DNA of 64,000 bases from Woeseiaceae bacterium (lineage in GTDB: Bacteria; Pseudomonadota; Gammaproteobacteria; Steroidobacterales; Woeseiaceae): the NCBI GenBank assembly GCA_030065985.1, contig JASJCM010000009.1:124001-188000 (forward strand). The letters are read 5' to 3'. The notes beneath the pieces are model-generated. The model saw nothing but the letters and a program-made list of their open reading frames with translations. It was not told where the DNA came from and searched no databases. Position 1 is the first letter of the stretch. Every line of letters starts with the position of its first letter. The position numbers were made by a program, and so were the translations under genes. This document shows positions 7,904 to 16,129 of the stretch, piece after piece.

Positions 7904-8761
7904 TCAACGATCATTGTTGCTAAGCCTAATATCGGCTATGGATGGCGATACTTTAGGCGTTGCGTGAAAAAAACCGGTAGCTGCGGGAAGCAGCACCTCG
8001 ACGTGTTCGCGGGAGCGGACGATACCTTCCACAACCCGCCCGGAATTCAGGTTCTGAACCCGGATTCGCTGGTTTAATGCCCCATCCATCAAGGCCTTAC
8101 CGCTCATGCGGACGGCAATTCCGCCGCCCGAGGCGATAATGGTGACTGTCTGGCCGCGGCGCACCGCCGCATCCGCCTCGAGCATCGAGGGGGTCAGCAT
8201 GCGACCGGCAATGAGCTGATATTTCAATTTCTGGCCCACCAGGGACGCCGGGTCGCTGATGTAACCGGATAAGAGTCGCGAAACGTTCCGCGGTTCGACG
8301 TCGAAATCGTTGGCTGTCAGCACGTGTCCGCGCGGCAGGGTGCGCTTCGCAATGAGGACATCCGCAGTCACGACTACGTCGACCGGCACATAGAGCTTCC
8401 AGGGCTTGCTGCCTGAACAACGCACGCCGACCACGGTGCGTGCCGAGATCTTCGCGCCGGGCCGCAGGAAGGCTTCAAGCGGGCGGTCGCATCGTGCCAG
8501 TCGGTGGCGTGGGTCAAGGGTTGCGGCTTGCGCCGTCGTGCGGTTGGCCGACTCGCCGATGCGCTGCTGCAGGTAATCCTCCGCCGCGGCGGCGATTTCG
8601 GCCGTCGACTGCCACGCGGCGTCATCCGCGGATGCGCTGCCGAAGGCTAAGGCGAGGACAACCATCAACCGTGCCCGACGCGTCGGTCGTGCGTCGATTT
8701 CACGTCGTCGCAGCGATCGCGGCGTCAATTTCCTGACGGATTCCAAGCTGTTTCTCACCAT
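7904..8761 (-). CDS. flgA: Flagellar P-ring assembly chaperone FlgA
   Basis: Periplasmic chaperone for FlgI during P-ring assembly. The 285-residue product has a basic N-terminal stretch, a hydrophobic segment (MVVLALAFGSASA, about residues 32-44) that serves as signal peptide, and a C-terminal SAF domain (TLPRGHVLTANDF, GRMLTPSML, GGIAVRMSGKALMDG). The start at 8761 is kept because AGGA lies just upstream; it gives an unusually long n-region of about 30 residues, and the ATG beginning MVVLAL has no ribosome-binding site. First gene of the flgA-flgM-flgN-csrA operon. Confidence 0.93.
   Translation of the reverse strand: MVRNSLESVRKLTPRSLRRREIDARPTRRARLMVVLALAFGSASADDAAWQSTAEIAAAAEDYLQQRIGESANRTTAQAATLDPRHRLARCDRPLEAFLRPGAKISARTVVGVRCSGSKPWKLYVPVDVVVTADVLIAKRTLPRGHVLTANDFDVEPRNVSRLLSGYISDPASLVGQKLKYQLIAGRMLTPSMLEADAAVRRGQTVTIIASGGGIAVRMSGKALMDGALNQRIRVQNLNSGRVVEGIVRSREHVEVLLPAATGFFHATPKVSPSIADIRLSNNDR
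8724..8737. promoter_or_regulatory. GTC-N8-GAC motif (possible FleQ site)
   Basis: GTCAATTTCCTGAC inside the first codons of flgA. It matches the GTC-N8-GAC pattern seen near the fleS and fliL sigma-54 promoters. It is about 270 bp from the flgB promoter and lies in coding sequence, so it is the weakest member of the set. Confidence 0.3.
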
Positions 8762-8961
8762 TCGATCCTGGTCGTGCAGTACGACGGCCGCGATTCACGG
8801 GCCTTACAGGCGTTTGCCGCCGAAACCTGCGTTCTTTAGTTAGTGGTGTAGCTGCAATTGCCGTGCCAATCGCTCGACGGCATGTTCTTCGGGGGACTCA
8901 GGAGGACTGCAGTTTGTGTCCGGCCAGCGGCAAGGCTTTGCCGCGCAGGCCAAGTGATTGG

Positions 8962-8988
8962 TTATCGGCTGCTATTGCGAAGGCTTTA
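8962..8988 (-). promoter_or_regulatory. Sigma-28 promoter of flgA-flgM-flgN-csrA
   Basis: On the minus strand: TAAA (8988-8985), exactly 15 bp, then GCCGATAA (8969-8962), a perfect match to the enterobacterial sigma-28 consensus. The transcript would start near 8955, leaving an untranslated leader of about 190 nt before flgA. It makes FlgM production FliA-dependent. It lies back to back with the flgB sigma-54 promoter, 20 bp apart. No gene is seen in the rest of 8762-9059. Confidence 0.88.
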
Positions 8989-9007
8989 GCGCAGGGCGCT
9001 CATAACT

Positions 9008-9023
9008 TGGCATGGCGATTGCA
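9008..9023 (+). promoter_or_regulatory. Sigma-54 promoter of the flgB operon
   Basis: TGGCATGGCGATTGCA: the -24 GG and -12 GC are separated by the required 10 bp. The predicted start is near 9034, 26 bp before flgB. It would need FleQ or FleR as activator. FleR is the usual partner for the hook operon in Pseudomonas. Confidence 0.85.
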
Positions 9024-9059
9024 TCATGCAGGGCAGGACTAAATCGGAAACGAGAAGCC

Positions 9060-9449
9060 ATGGATATTCCAGCGCTTGGACAACACGAGAAAGCATTGAC
9101 GATTTTCGCGCAGCGAAATCGCGTGCTGGCGTCGAACATCGCCAATGCCGACACGCCGAATTACAAGGCGCGTGACATCGACTTCAAGGCTGCGCTCAAC
9201 ACCGCGCGGCAGGACACGATCAGCCTGACGCAAACCAGCGACCTGCATAAGCAGGCCTGGGGTACGACGAAGGAAGGCGCGTCGACGATGTACCGCATGC
9301 CGACCCAGTCGACGCTCGATGGCAATACCGTCGAGATGGACGTGGAGCAGGCAGCGTTCGCCGAGAACGCGCTGAAGTACCGGGCCAGCCTCGCATTTCT
9401 CGACGGCAAGATCCGAACGCTCAAGTACGCACTCAAGGGGAGTGAATAA
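9060..9449 (+). CDS. flgB: Flagellar basal-body rod protein FlgB
   Basis: Proximal rod subunit exported through the flagellar type III apparatus. The 129-residue product has the rod-family N-terminal motif ASNIANADTPNYKARDIDF and a C-terminal amphipathic helix (ALKYRASLAFLDGKI), both needed for packing in the rod. The ATG at 9060 follows GAGAAG and gives the typical short N-terminus. The stop overlaps flgC by 1 nt. First gene of the flgB-flgJ transcription unit. Confidence 0.96.
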   Translation: MDIPALGQHEKALTIFAQRNRVLASNIANADTPNYKARDIDFKAALNTARQDTISLTQTSDLHKQAWGTTKEGASTMYRMPTQSTLDGNTVEMDVEQAAFAENALKYRASLAFLDGKIRTLKYALKGSE

Positions 9450-9862
9450 TGTCACTTTTTGACGTCTTTAACGTGGCCGGCAGCGCGATGAATGCGCAGT
9501 CCGTGCGCATGAACACGAGCGCCAGCAACCTCGCGAACGCGGGTAACGTCAGCGGTGATCCCGACAAGGTGTACCGGGCCAAGCACCCGGTGTTCTCCAA
9601 TTTCAGCACGACGCTGGCCAATGAGTCGGGCCTGCAGGGCGTGCGCATCGACGGTATCTACGAGAGCGAGGCGCCGCTGCAGCTGCGTTACCAGCCCGAT
9701 CACCCGGAAGCCGATGCTGACGGCAACGTCTACGCGACCAACGTCAACACGGTCGAGGAGATGGTCAACATGATGTCGGCATCGCGCTCATACAAGAACA
9801 ACGTTGAAATGCTCAATACCACCAAGGATCTGCTGCTGCAGACCTTGTCACTCGGACGCTGA
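9449..9862 (+). CDS. flgC: Flagellar basal-body rod protein FlgC
   Basis: Proximal rod protein, 137 residues, exported without a cleaved signal. The N-terminal motif NTSASNLANAGNVSGDPDKVYRA differs from FlgB by the familiar FlgC extension. The C-terminus carries VEEMVNMMSASRSYKNNVEM and the coiled-coil residues shared by axial proteins. Start and flgB stop share one base (TAATG), so translation is probably coupled. Confidence 0.96.
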   Translation: MSLFDVFNVAGSAMNAQSVRMNTSASNLANAGNVSGDPDKVYRAKHPVFSNFSTTLANESGLQGVRIDGIYESEAPLQLRYQPDHPEADADGNVYATNVNTVEEMVNMMSASRSYKNNVEMLNTTKDLLLQTLSLGR

Positions 9863-9874
9863 TAGGGAATCACC

Positions 9875-10543
9875 ATGCCAAGTATCGGACCCATTGACGA
9901 TCTGTCGGCCTTCGCCCCGCAACCCACGGCGAAGCGTCGTGACCAGCTCGGCCAGGAGGATTTCCTGACGCTGATGATCACGCAATTCAGGAACCAGGAC
10001 CCGTTCGAGCCGATGGACAACGGCGAGTTTCTCGGCCAGCTCGCGCAGTTCAGTACCGTGAACGGGATCGAGTCACTCAATTCGTCGTTCGGCGGACTGT
10101 CGACCGCAATGCAGGACAACCAGGCCCTGCAGGCGGCCAGTCTCGTCGGTCACAGGGTGCTGGCCGTTACCGACATCGGCCACCTTGAGAGTGGCGGCCC
10201 GATGCGCGGTGCGCTTGAGCTCACCTCGAGCGCCGGCAACGTCCAGATCGACATCACCGACGAATCCGGCCAGCTCGTGCAGCGCCTGGATCTCGGGCAG
10301 CAGGCCGCGGGCCTGATCGAATTCGAGTGGGACGGCATATCGGCACAAGGTGACCGTGCCGACACCGGTTTCTATCAGGTATCGGCCCGCGTCGTGCGCG
10401 GCCAGGAAATTGAGAGTGTTCCTACAGTCATCGAATCACGTATTCAAAGCGTCACGCTCGGCCAGTTTGGCGGTGGTTTGACGCTCAATCTCGAGGGTGG
10501 CCAGGAGATGCCGCTCGGACAGGTCTACCGGATCATCGGGTAA
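9875..10543 (+). CDS. flgD: Hook capping protein FlgD
   Basis: Scaffold at the tip of the growing hook that places FlgE subunits. The 222-residue product has the conserved N-terminal FlgD block (GQEDFLTLMITQFRNQDPFE, LAQFSTVNGIESL), then Ig-like domains ending with ESRIQSVTLGQFGG. The length fits Pseudomonas-type FlgD. It lies 12 bp after flgC. FlgD is discarded when the hook is finished. Confidence 0.96.
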   Translation: MPSIGPIDDLSAFAPQPTAKRRDQLGQEDFLTLMITQFRNQDPFEPMDNGEFLGQLAQFSTVNGIESLNSSFGGLSTAMQDNQALQAASLVGHRVLAVTDIGHLESGGPMRGALELTSSAGNVQIDITDESGQLVQRLDLGQQAAGLIEFEWDGISAQGDRADTGFYQVSARVVRGQEIESVPTVIESRIQSVTLGQFGGGLTLNLEGGQEMPLGQVYRIIG

Positions 10544-10571
10544 CGAACAGGATTTTCGCAGGAGAGAAGAC

Positions 10572-11789
10572 ATGCCATTTGCAATCGCACTAAGTGGACT
10601 CAACGCCGCCTCAGCCGACCTTGGGGTCACGGCGAATAACGTAGCCAACGTCAACACGACGGGATTCAAGGGGTCGCGCGCCCAGTTTGCCGAGGTATTC
10701 GCCGTTGGTACGCAAAGCGTCAGTTCGAGCGCATCCGGCAGCGGTGTGCGCATTTCGGCGATCGCCCAGCAGTTTACGCAGGGAAACATCGACTTCACGG
10801 ACAACGCACTCGATCTCGCCATCGGCGGCGAAGGTTTCTTCGTCATCAGCGACAACGGTGCGCGCAGCTACACACGCGCCGGTGCCTTTGGTGTCGATAA
10901 CCAGGGCTACGTCGTGAACGCGCAGGGCGCACGCCTGCAGGCCTACCCGTTTGCGGGTAACGGCCTGTTCAACACGGGTACCCCACAGGATCTGCAGCTG
11001 CAGATCGGCGCCAACCCGCCGGCTGCGACGACGCGTGCCTCAATCGGCATCAACCTGCCTGCAAACGCGCCGGCGCCGGCCAACCCGGTCTTTGATCCGA
11101 CGGATCCGTCGAGTTTCAACCACACCACCTCGGTAACCGTGTATGACTCGCTGGGTGCCGCGCACACGGCGACGGTTTACTTCATCAAGGACGCCGTGCC
11201 GAATACCTGGAATACGCAGGTTGAAATCGACGGTACGGCCGTCGCTGGCGCATCCCCGATCGTCTTCAATCCGGACGGTACATTGAACACGCCGGCTGGC
11301 GGTCTGATGCCGCTGGGTGCATTCAACCCGGGCACGGGTGCCGCGCCGATCACGATGGATCTCGATTTCGGCACTGCAACGCAGTTCGGTAGTAACTTCG
11401 GTGTGAACTCGTTGTCGCAGGATGGCTTCACGACGGGCCGCCTGACGGGCGTGAGCGTGGACGCTGAAGGCGTCGTCTTTGCGCGCTTCACGAACGGCCA
11501 GTCGACGTCGCTCGGTAAGCTGGCACTCGCGAACTTCGTAAACCCGCAGGGTCTGCAGCAGCTCGGTGACACGACCTGGGGCGAATCATTCCAGTCGGGT
11601 GACGCGCTGCTTGGCGAAGCAGGGACCGCCTCGTTCGGCAACATCCAATCCGGTGCGCTCGAGTCGTCCAACGTCGACCTGACCGCGCAGCTCGTACAGA
11701 TGATTACGGCGCAGCGAAACTTCCAGGCGAACGCGCAGATGATCTCGACGGCCGACACGATCACGCAGACGGTAATCAACATCCGCTAA
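10572..11789 (+). CDS. flgE: Flagellar hook protein FlgE
   Basis: Subunit of the curved hook that acts as universal joint, 405 residues. The N-terminal axial motif is [19 protein letters not shown], the central domains hold the Gly/Pro-rich variable region, and the C-terminus has LESSNVDLTAQLVQMITAQR. The ATG at 10572 lies just after GGAGAGAAG and matches the family start MPFAIALSGLNAAS; a longer open frame upstream is ignored. Length is within the usual range. Confidence 0.96.
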   Translation: MPFAIALSGLNAASADLGVTANNVANVNTTGFKGSRAQFAEVFAVGTQSVSSSASGSGVRISAIAQQFTQGNIDFTDNALDLAIGGEGFFVISDNGARSYTRAGAFGVDNQGYVVNAQGARLQAYPFAGNGLFNTGTPQDLQLQIGANPPAATTRASIGINLPANAPAPANPVFDPTDPSSFNHTTSVTVYDSLGAAHTATVYFIKDAVPNTWNTQVEIDGTAVAGASPIVFNPDGTLNTPAGGLMPLGAFNPGTGAAPITMDLDFGTATQFGSNFGVNSLSQDGFTTGRLTGVSVDAEGVVFARFTNGQSTSLGKLALANFVNPQGLQQLGDTTWGESFQSGDALLGEAGTASFGNIQSGALESSNVDLTAQLVQMITAQRNFQANAQMISTADTITQTVINIR

Positions 11790-11814
11790 TCCGGATAACG
11801 ACTGAGTATCGACC

Positions 11815-12555
11815 ATGGACGAAATGATTTATCTCGCGATGACTGGCGCCAAGCAGACCGAGTACGCGCAGACAATCAACAGCAACAACCTCGCCAACGC
11901 TTCAACGACGGGCTTCAGGGCGGACCTGCATGCTTTCAGTTCCGTACCCATCGATGGTCCCGGCGTCGAGACGCGGGTGAACGCCGTGGTCGACTCCTAC
12001 GGCACCGACTTCTCGCCGGGTCCGCTGGCCAACACCGGACGCGACCTCGATATCGCGATCAAGGGCGAGGGATTTATCGCGGTACAGGCGCCAGACGGCA
12101 CCGAAGCGTACACGAGGGCTGGAGACCTCAGGATGGAACCGGGCGGCCTGCTCACAACCGGGGCGGGACACCTCGTCCTTGGTAACGGCGGCCCGGTCGC
12201 CATCCCGCCCAGCACAAGCCTGACGATAGGTAACGACGGCACGGTCTCGATCGTGCCTATCGGTCAGGGTCCGGAGACGGTGTCGCAGGTCGACCGCATC
12301 AAGCTCGTCAATCCCGACGTGTCGAGACTGCAGAAGGGCCCGGATGGCCTGCTCCGACTACCGGACGGTGAATTGGCCGACGCGGACGCGAGCGTGGAGA
12401 TCACGCCCGGCGCCCTCGAGCAAAGCAACGTCAACGTAGCCAAAACACTGGTCAACATGATCGAACTGGCGCGCCAGTACGAAATGCAAGTCAACGTTAT
12501 GAAGTCGGCGGAGGAAAACGCCGACGCTGCCGCATCTCTGATGCGACTTGGATAA
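11815..12555 (+). CDS. flgF: Flagellar basal-body rod protein FlgF
   Basis: Rod component, 246 residues, between proximal and distal rod. The N-terminal motif is NSNNLANASTTGFRADL and the C-terminus is QSNVNVAKTLVNMIELARQ, the arrangement shared with FlgG but shorter. FlgF directly upstream of flgG is standard. The shared axial-family ends suggest export by the FlhA/FlhB gate without cleavage. Confidence 0.95.
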   Translation: MDEMIYLAMTGAKQTEYAQTINSNNLANASTTGFRADLHAFSSVPIDGPGVETRVNAVVDSYGTDFSPGPLANTGRDLDIAIKGEGFIAVQAPDGTEAYTRAGDLRMEPGGLLTTGAGHLVLGNGGPVAIPPSTSLTIGNDGTVSIVPIGQGPETVSQVDRIKLVNPDVSRLQKGPDGLLRLPDGELADADASVEITPGALEQSNVNVAKTLVNMIELARQYEMQVNVMKSAEENADAAASLMRLG

Positions 12556-12582
12556 GCCGTCGCGAGGCGACAGGAGAACAGT

Positions 12583-13368
12583 ATGAACCAGTCACTATGG
12601 GTAGCTAAGACCGGGCTCGACGCGCAACAGACGCGCATGTCGGTCGTGTCCAACAACCTCGCCAACGTCAACACGACCGGTTTCAAGCAGGATCGTGCGG
12701 TCTTCGAGGATCTGCTTTACCAGAACGTGCGTCAGTCGGGCGGCAATTCGTCGCAGGATACGATCCTGCCCTCGGGTATGAACCTCGGCACCGGTGTTCG
12801 CGTTGTCGCAACGGAGAAGACGTTCACGCAGGGCAGCGTCAACCAGACAGGTAACGCCCTCGATGTTGCAATCAATGGCCGTGGCTTCTTCCAGATCCTG
12901 AAACCGAATGGCGATCTTGCGTACACGCGCGACGGGACCTTCCAGCTAAACGACCAGGGACAGCTCGTCACCTCGAGCGGCTACACGGTGCAGCCGGGCA
13001 TCACGATTCCGGACGGCGCCCAGAGCGTCACGATCGGCGGCGATGGCACCGTTTCGGTGAAGCTGGCCGGCCAGGCGTCGCCATCACAGGTAGGTACGCT
13101 CGAGATTTCGGACTTCATCAACCCGGTTGGCCTGCAGCCGATCGGCGAGAACCTCTATATCGAAACCGCATCGAGCGGCACGGCACAGGCCGGAACACCA
13201 GGACAGAACGGTCTCGGCCAGATCCAGCAGGGCGCACTTGAGGGCTCAAACGTCAATGTCGTCGCCGAGCTCGTCAACATGATCGAAACGCAGCGCGCTT
13301 ACGAGATGAACTCAAAGGCCATCTCGACGAGCGACCAGATGATGCAGTACGTCAACAACAACCTCTAG
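12583..13368 (+). CDS. flgG: Distal rod protein FlgG
   Basis: Distal rod subunit, 261 residues, the canonical length. Motifs are [20 protein letters not shown] at the N-terminus and [20 protein letters not shown] at the C-terminus; the middle carries the FlgG-specific region around [20 protein letters not shown] good GGAGAA precedes the ATG. It sits immediately upstream of the L-ring gene flgH (10 bp). Confidence 0.97.
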   Translation: MNQSLWVAKTGLDAQQTRMSVVSNNLANVNTTGFKQDRAVFEDLLYQNVRQSGGNSSQDTILPSGMNLGTGVRVVATEKTFTQGSVNQTGNALDVAINGRGFFQILKPNGDLAYTRDGTFQLNDQGQLVTSSGYTVQPGITIPDGAQSVTIGGDGTVSVKLAGQASPSQVGTLEISDFINPVGLQPIGENLYIETASSGTAQAGTPGQNGLGQIQQGALEGSNVNVVAELVNMIETQRAYEMNSKAISTSDQMMQYVNNNL

Positions 13369-13378
13369 GGCGCCAGCC

Positions 13379-14059
13379 ATGATTCGTAACGCAAGATTAC
13401 CGCTGCTCATCGTCGTGACCCTCGGGTTTGCCTCCGGCTGTATCACGATCAAGCAGCCCGAAAACAGCTACGAGCCGCCGCGGCCTGCAGAACCCGTGTA
13501 CGGGACACCGACGCCTGGTGCGATCTACAACAATGGCGCCGATGTGCGTCTGTTCGAAGATCGGAAAGCGGGTCGCGTTGGCGACATCCTGACAGTACGC
13601 CTGCAGGAAAGCACCAACGCGAGCAAGAACTCCGCGACGTCGACGTCGAAAGCAACCGATGTCGAGCTCGCGAACCCGGTGGTCTCGGGCACGAATATCA
13701 CGACCAACGGCATCCCGTTATTCCAGGGCACGCTGAGCGGCGACTCGACGTTTGACGGCGAGGGTTCAAGCAGCCAGAGCAACAGCCTGCTCGGCGACAT
13801 CACGGTTACGGTCGTGGAACGCCTCCCCAATGGCAACTTGCGCATTCGCGGCGAGAAATGGGTGACGCTGAACCAGGGGCGCGAGTTTATTCGCCTGTCA
13901 GGCATTATCCGGCCCGACGATATCGAGCCCGATAATTCCCTGTACTCATACCGCATCGCGGACGCCCAGATTACCTACAGCAGCAAGGGCGTCCTTGCTG
14001 ACGCGAACCGCATGGGCTTCATCTCGCGGTTCTTCAATTCCGTATTCCACCCGTACTAG
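13379..14059 (+). CDS. flgH: Flagellar L-ring lipoprotein FlgH
   Basis: Outer-membrane lipoprotein that forms the L-ring bushing around the rod. The 226-residue product has a type II signal peptide ending FASGC at Cys21. The mature chain holds the FlgH blocks [35 protein letters not shown] and the C-terminal [13 protein letters not shown]. It needs the Lol and Sec pathways rather than the flagellar exporter. Confidence 0.97.
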   Translation: MIRNARLPLLIVVTLGFASGCITIKQPENSYEPPRPAEPVYGTPTPGAIYNNGADVRLFEDRKAGRVGDILTVRLQESTNASKNSATSTSKATDVELANPVVSGTNITTNGIPLFQGTLSGDSTFDGEGSSSQSNSLLGDITVTVVERLPNGNLRIRGEKWVTLNQGREFIRLSGIIRPDDIEPDNSLYSYRIADAQITYSSKGVLADANRMGFISRFFNSVFHPY

Positions 14060-14073
14060 TCGGAGGAAAGATC

Positions 14074-15213
14074 ATGGCAATGACAGCGAAGGTACGGGAC
14101 ACGCTCAAGCACATTCTGCTCGTGACGATGTTCTGCGTCGCGTTCTTCACAGAACAGGCGATGGCGGAACGGGTCAAAGACCTGGCCAGCGTCGCCGGCG
14201 TGCGCGACAACCAGCTGGCAGGCTACGGCATCGTCGTCGGCCTCAACGGCACCGGTGACCAGACGACGCAGACACCGTTCACGGTGCAGAGCATTGTGAA
14301 CATGTTGGTGCAGTTCGGCGTCACGATCCCGCCGGGCACAAGCATGCAGCTCAAGAACGTCGCTGCCGTGACGGTGCATGCCGAATTGCCGCCGTTCGCG
14401 AAGCCGGGCCAGAACATCGACGTGACGGTCTCATCGATCGGCAACGCCAAGAGCCTGCGCGGTGGCAGCCTGCTGATGGCGCCATTGCGTGGTGCCGATG
14501 GCAACGTCTACGCGATTGCGCAGGGCAACCTGGTCGTCGGCGGCTTCGGTGCATCCGGCAACGACGGTTCCAGCGTAACCGTGAACATACCGAGCGCCGG
14601 GCGCATCCCGAACGGCGCCACCGTTGAGCGTGCGGTCGCCAACGATTTCCTGACGCGCGAGAACATCGTGCTCAACCTGCATGCACCGGACTTCACGACG
14701 TCGAAGCGCCTCGCGGAACAGATCAACGTTACGATGGGGCCGGGCACGGCCGCGTCGGTCGACGCGGTTTCTGTTGCAGTGCGTGCACCGCAGGATCCCG
14801 GCATGCGTACGGCGTTTGTCGCGGCCCTCGAGGAACTCGAGGTCGAGCCTGGCGAAGTCCAGGCACGTGTCATCGTGAATTCACGCACTGGCACAGTCGT
14901 GATCGGTTCGAACGTGCGGGTATCGCCGGCCGCTGTATCGCACGGCTCCCTTGTCGTCACGATCAGCGAACGTCCATTCGCAAGCCAGCCTGTCGCTCCG
15001 TTTAGCGATGCGGGCGAGACCGTTGTGTTGCCGGACTCCAATGTCACGATCGAGCAGGAAGAAGGCAGCATGTTCCTGTTTGAGCCAGGCACAAGCCTCA
15101 ACGAGATCGTGCAGGCCGTGAACCAGGTTGGCGCCGCGCCTGGAGATCTCGTCGCCATCCTCGAAGCACTGAAACAGGCGGGCGCTCTGCGCGCCGAGCT
15201 CGTGGTGATCTAG
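14074..15213 (+). CDS. flgI: Flagellar P-ring protein FlgI
   Basis: Periplasmic subunit of the P-ring in the peptidoglycan layer, 379 residues. A signal peptide ends near MAERVKD after a hydrophobic stretch. Family blocks include [38 protein letters not shown] and, at the end, [20 protein letters not shown]. Assembly depends on FlgA, encoded on the opposite strand upstream. Confidence 0.97.
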   Translation: MAMTAKVRDTLKHILLVTMFCVAFFTEQAMAERVKDLASVAGVRDNQLAGYGIVVGLNGTGDQTTQTPFTVQSIVNMLVQFGVTIPPGTSMQLKNVAAVTVHAELPPFAKPGQNIDVTVSSIGNAKSLRGGSLLMAPLRGADGNVYAIAQGNLVVGGFGASGNDGSSVTVNIPSAGRIPNGATVERAVANDFLTRENIVLNLHAPDFTTSKRLAEQINVTMGPGTAASVDAVSVAVRAPQDPGMRTAFVAALEELEVEPGEVQARVIVNSRTGTVVIGSNVRVSPAAVSHGSLVVTISERPFASQPVAPFSDAGETVVLPDSNVTIEQEEGSMFLFEPGTSLNEIVQAVNQVGAAPGDLVAILEALKQAGALRAELVVI

Positions 15214-15221
15214 GAGCGACG

Positions 15222-16100
15222 ATGACCGCGGCAATCGGCGATTTCAATCAATACACAGGCATGCGCGCCGCCGCGGAGCGCAACGATCCTGAGGTATTGC
15301 GCGAGGTCGCAAACCAGTTCGAGGCATTGTTCGTCCAGCAGATGCTCAAGAGTATGCGCGATGCATCGCTTGGCGATCCTCTGCTCGGCAATAGCGACCA
15401 GCACGACATGTACCAGGAGATGATGGACCAGCAGCTCGCCATGGAAATGTCGAGCGGCAAGGGCATCGGTCTCGCAGACATGCTTGTGCGTCAGCTCGGT
15501 GGCGAAGCGGCGGCCAAGCTGGCACCGCCTGACCGCGATTTCCGTTTGCCGAGCAGCGCTGCCAATAACTGGAAAGATCCAGACAGTTTCGCCAGGGATG
15601 TCTGGCCGCACGCCGAGCGTGCCGGCAAACGGCTTGGCGTAGCGCCTGAAGCCATTCTTGCGCAGGCCGCACTCGAAACCGGCTGGGGCAAGCACGTCAT
15701 GCCCGACAGGAAGGGCGGCAACAGCTTCAACCTGTTTGGTATCAAGGCCGGCTCGTCGTGGAATGGTGATATGGCGACACGGCGTACGCTCGAATTCGAG
15801 AACGGCGTCCCGCATTACGAGCGCGCGAGTTTCCGCGCGTACCAGGACGTTGCGTCGACGATGGAGGATTACACGGCGTTTCTGGCCGATAACCCACGTT
15901 ATGAGAAGGTCGTTGGTAACGGCAACGACACCGGCGCATTTGCGGATGCACTGCAAGAAAGTGGCTACGCCACCGATCCGCAGTACGCGCAGAAGCTGAA
16001 GAACATCATTGAGAGCCCGACGATGCAACGCGTCCTGTCGGGGTTAAAGAAATCTGCTGCGACGCCGATAGCGAGTGGGCTGTCGGCACATGCGCAGTGA
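15222..16100 (+). CDS. flgJ: Bifunctional rod cap and peptidoglycan hydrolase FlgJ
   Basis: The N-terminal half caps the growing rod; the C-terminal half cuts a hole in peptidoglycan. The 292-residue product has the rod-binding block FEALFVQQMLKSMRDAS (about residues 31-47) and a glucosaminidase-type domain from about 120 with the likely catalytic Glu152 in ALETGWGKH, followed by FNLFGIKAG. Both halves are present, as in Pseudomonas and Salmonella. The last part of the gene also holds a sigma-28 promoter for flgK. Confidence 0.96.
   Translation: MTAAIGDFNQYTGMRAAAERNDPEVLREVANQFEALFVQQMLKSMRDASLGDPLLGNSDQHDMYQEMMDQQLAMEMSSGKGIGLADMLVRQLGGEAAAKLAPPDRDFRLPSSAANNWKDPDSFARDVWPHAERAGKRLGVAPEAILAQAALETGWGKHVMPDRKGGNSFNLFGIKAGSSWNGDMATRRTLEFENGVPHYERASFRAYQDVASTMEDYTAFLADNPRYEKVVGNGNDTGAFADALQESGYATDPQYAQKLKNIIESPTMQRVLSGLKKSAATPIASGLSAHAQ
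16045..16071 (+). promoter_or_regulatory. Sigma-28 promoter of flgK-flgL inside flgJ
   Basis: TAAA (16045-16048), 15 bp, GCCGATAG (16064-16071): 7 of 8 at the -10 and the exact spacing. The transcript would start near 16078, inside the last codons of flgJ and 52 bp before flgK. It would make the hook-filament junction genes FliA-dependent in addition to read-through from flgB. Confidence 0.8.
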
Positions 16101-16129
16101 AAGCGTGTGGCTGACCCAAGGGGAACGAC

